Shown here: positions 63,792 through 64,000 of the stretch, piece by piece
Numbering within the stretch: position 1 is the stretch's first letter
Layout of the letters: every line of letters starts with the position of its first letter
DNA from: Bacillus sp. FJAT-42315
GTDB lineage: Bacteria > Bacillota > Bacilli > Bacillales > Domibacillaceae
Direction: 5' to 3'
Length of the DNA: 64,000 nt
Assembly: GCF_002797375.1 (NCBI RefSeq)
Contig: NZ_KZ454941.1
Span: 1,511,907 to 1,575,906, forward strand
Program-made: the position numbers and the translations under genes
The notes under the pieces: model-generated
Seen by the model: only the letters and a program-made list of their open reading frames with translations
The model's database searches: none
What the model was told of the DNA's origin: nothing

Positions 63792-64000
63792 ATGAAAAGA
63801 CGTACAGCACGTGAAAAAAGCCTGCAGGCACTTTATCAAATCGATATGAGTGGAGCAACCCCAGAAGAAGCGATCCAAAATGTATTAGAGGGCGCTCCAG
63901 TTGATGAATATTTACAAAACAGTGTGATGGGTACGACTTCTCACTTAGAAGAGATTGACCAAGTCGTTAAGGATAATCTTGAGAATTGGTCATTTGATCG
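63792..64000 (+). CDS. nusB: Transcription antitermination factor NusB, N-terminal part
   Basis: The frame starts at ATG 63792 (AAGGAG at 9 bases) and runs off the window. Visible are KRRTAREKSLQALYQIDMSG and VLEGAPVDEYLQNSV, the NusB start. It binds boxA RNA with NusE for rRNA antitermination. A different-frame ATG at 63788 closes after eight codons. Synteny with B. subtilis yqhY-nusB. Confidence 0.95.
   Translation, partial: MKRRTAREKSLQALYQIDMSGATPEEAIQNVLEGAPVDEYLQNSVMGTTSHLEEIDQVVKDNLENWSFD

Overview
The window is one continuous chromosomal stretch from a low-GC Gram-positive endospore former of the family Bacillaceae. This rests on the gene order, which follows the Bacillus subtilis yqfR-to-nusB segment almost gene for gene, on a complete spoIIIAA-AH operon with a sigma-E-type promoter, on a complete comG operon, and on strong AGGAGG-type ribosome binding sites with many TTG starts. 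Genus and species cannot be fixed from the sequence alone. No prophage, insertion sequence, CRISPR array, rRNA or tRNA was seen.

Layout. 1-12127: the end of cshB, nfo, yqfT, yqfU, a Zur-box-controlled znuC-znuB-zur zinc operon, a nucleotidase-like gene, yqfX, ispG, yqfZ, yqgB, a Na/Pi-type transporter, sodA and an MFS transporter. 12281-18362: pbpA, then pstS-pstC-pstA-pstB behind a four-repeat PhoP-box array. 18420-23301: yqzC/yqzD and, divergently, a three-gene carbohydrate cluster (DUF4912 protein; GH57-like domain fused to a GT4 glycosyltransferase; sugar-phosphate nucleotidyltransferase) not present in the B. subtilis order. 23395-32496: rpmGA, yqgN, the rhomboid yqgP, yqgQ-glcK, an LTA-synthase-family gene, yqgT, yqgW, yqgX, yqgY, a Cys-containing HTH regulator and mgsR. 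32614-37340: comGA-GG, aroK, yqzE. 37341-44179: yqhG/yqhH, then a tandem glycine riboswitch controlling gcvT-gcvPA-gcvPB. 44214-49228: yqhL, lipM, and a class II (adenosylcobalamin) ribonucleotide reductase gene. 49526-64000: yqhO, yqhP, yqhQ, yqhR, aroQ, yqhT, efp, spoIIIAA-AH, accB-accC-yqhY, a DUF218 protein and the start of nusB.

How the genes work together. The window groups metal supply (znu/zur, sodA), phosphate supply (pst and a Na/Pi transporter), envelope synthesis (pbpA, LTA synthase, yqgT), DNA uptake (comG), one-carbon metabolism (gcv, lipM, yqgN, with the rhodanese yqhL nearby), the feeding channel of sporulation (spoIIIA) and fatty-acid initiation (acc).

The most striking feature is nrdJ. 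Its coding sequence is interrupted twice, and removing 46716-47134 and 47756-48109 restores a single 852-residue frame. The first insert has a textbook group I intron core. The second has a P1 helix with the expected U-G pair at the splice site and lies inside the catalytic NPCGE motif. An NrdR box in a perfect 30-bp palindrome precedes the gene and a strongly structured, non-coding element follows it. Other notable points are an ATT start for spoIIIAD, a probably catalytically dead GH57-like domain fused to a glycosyltransferase, and a 15-bp-arm inverted repeat in the accBC leader.
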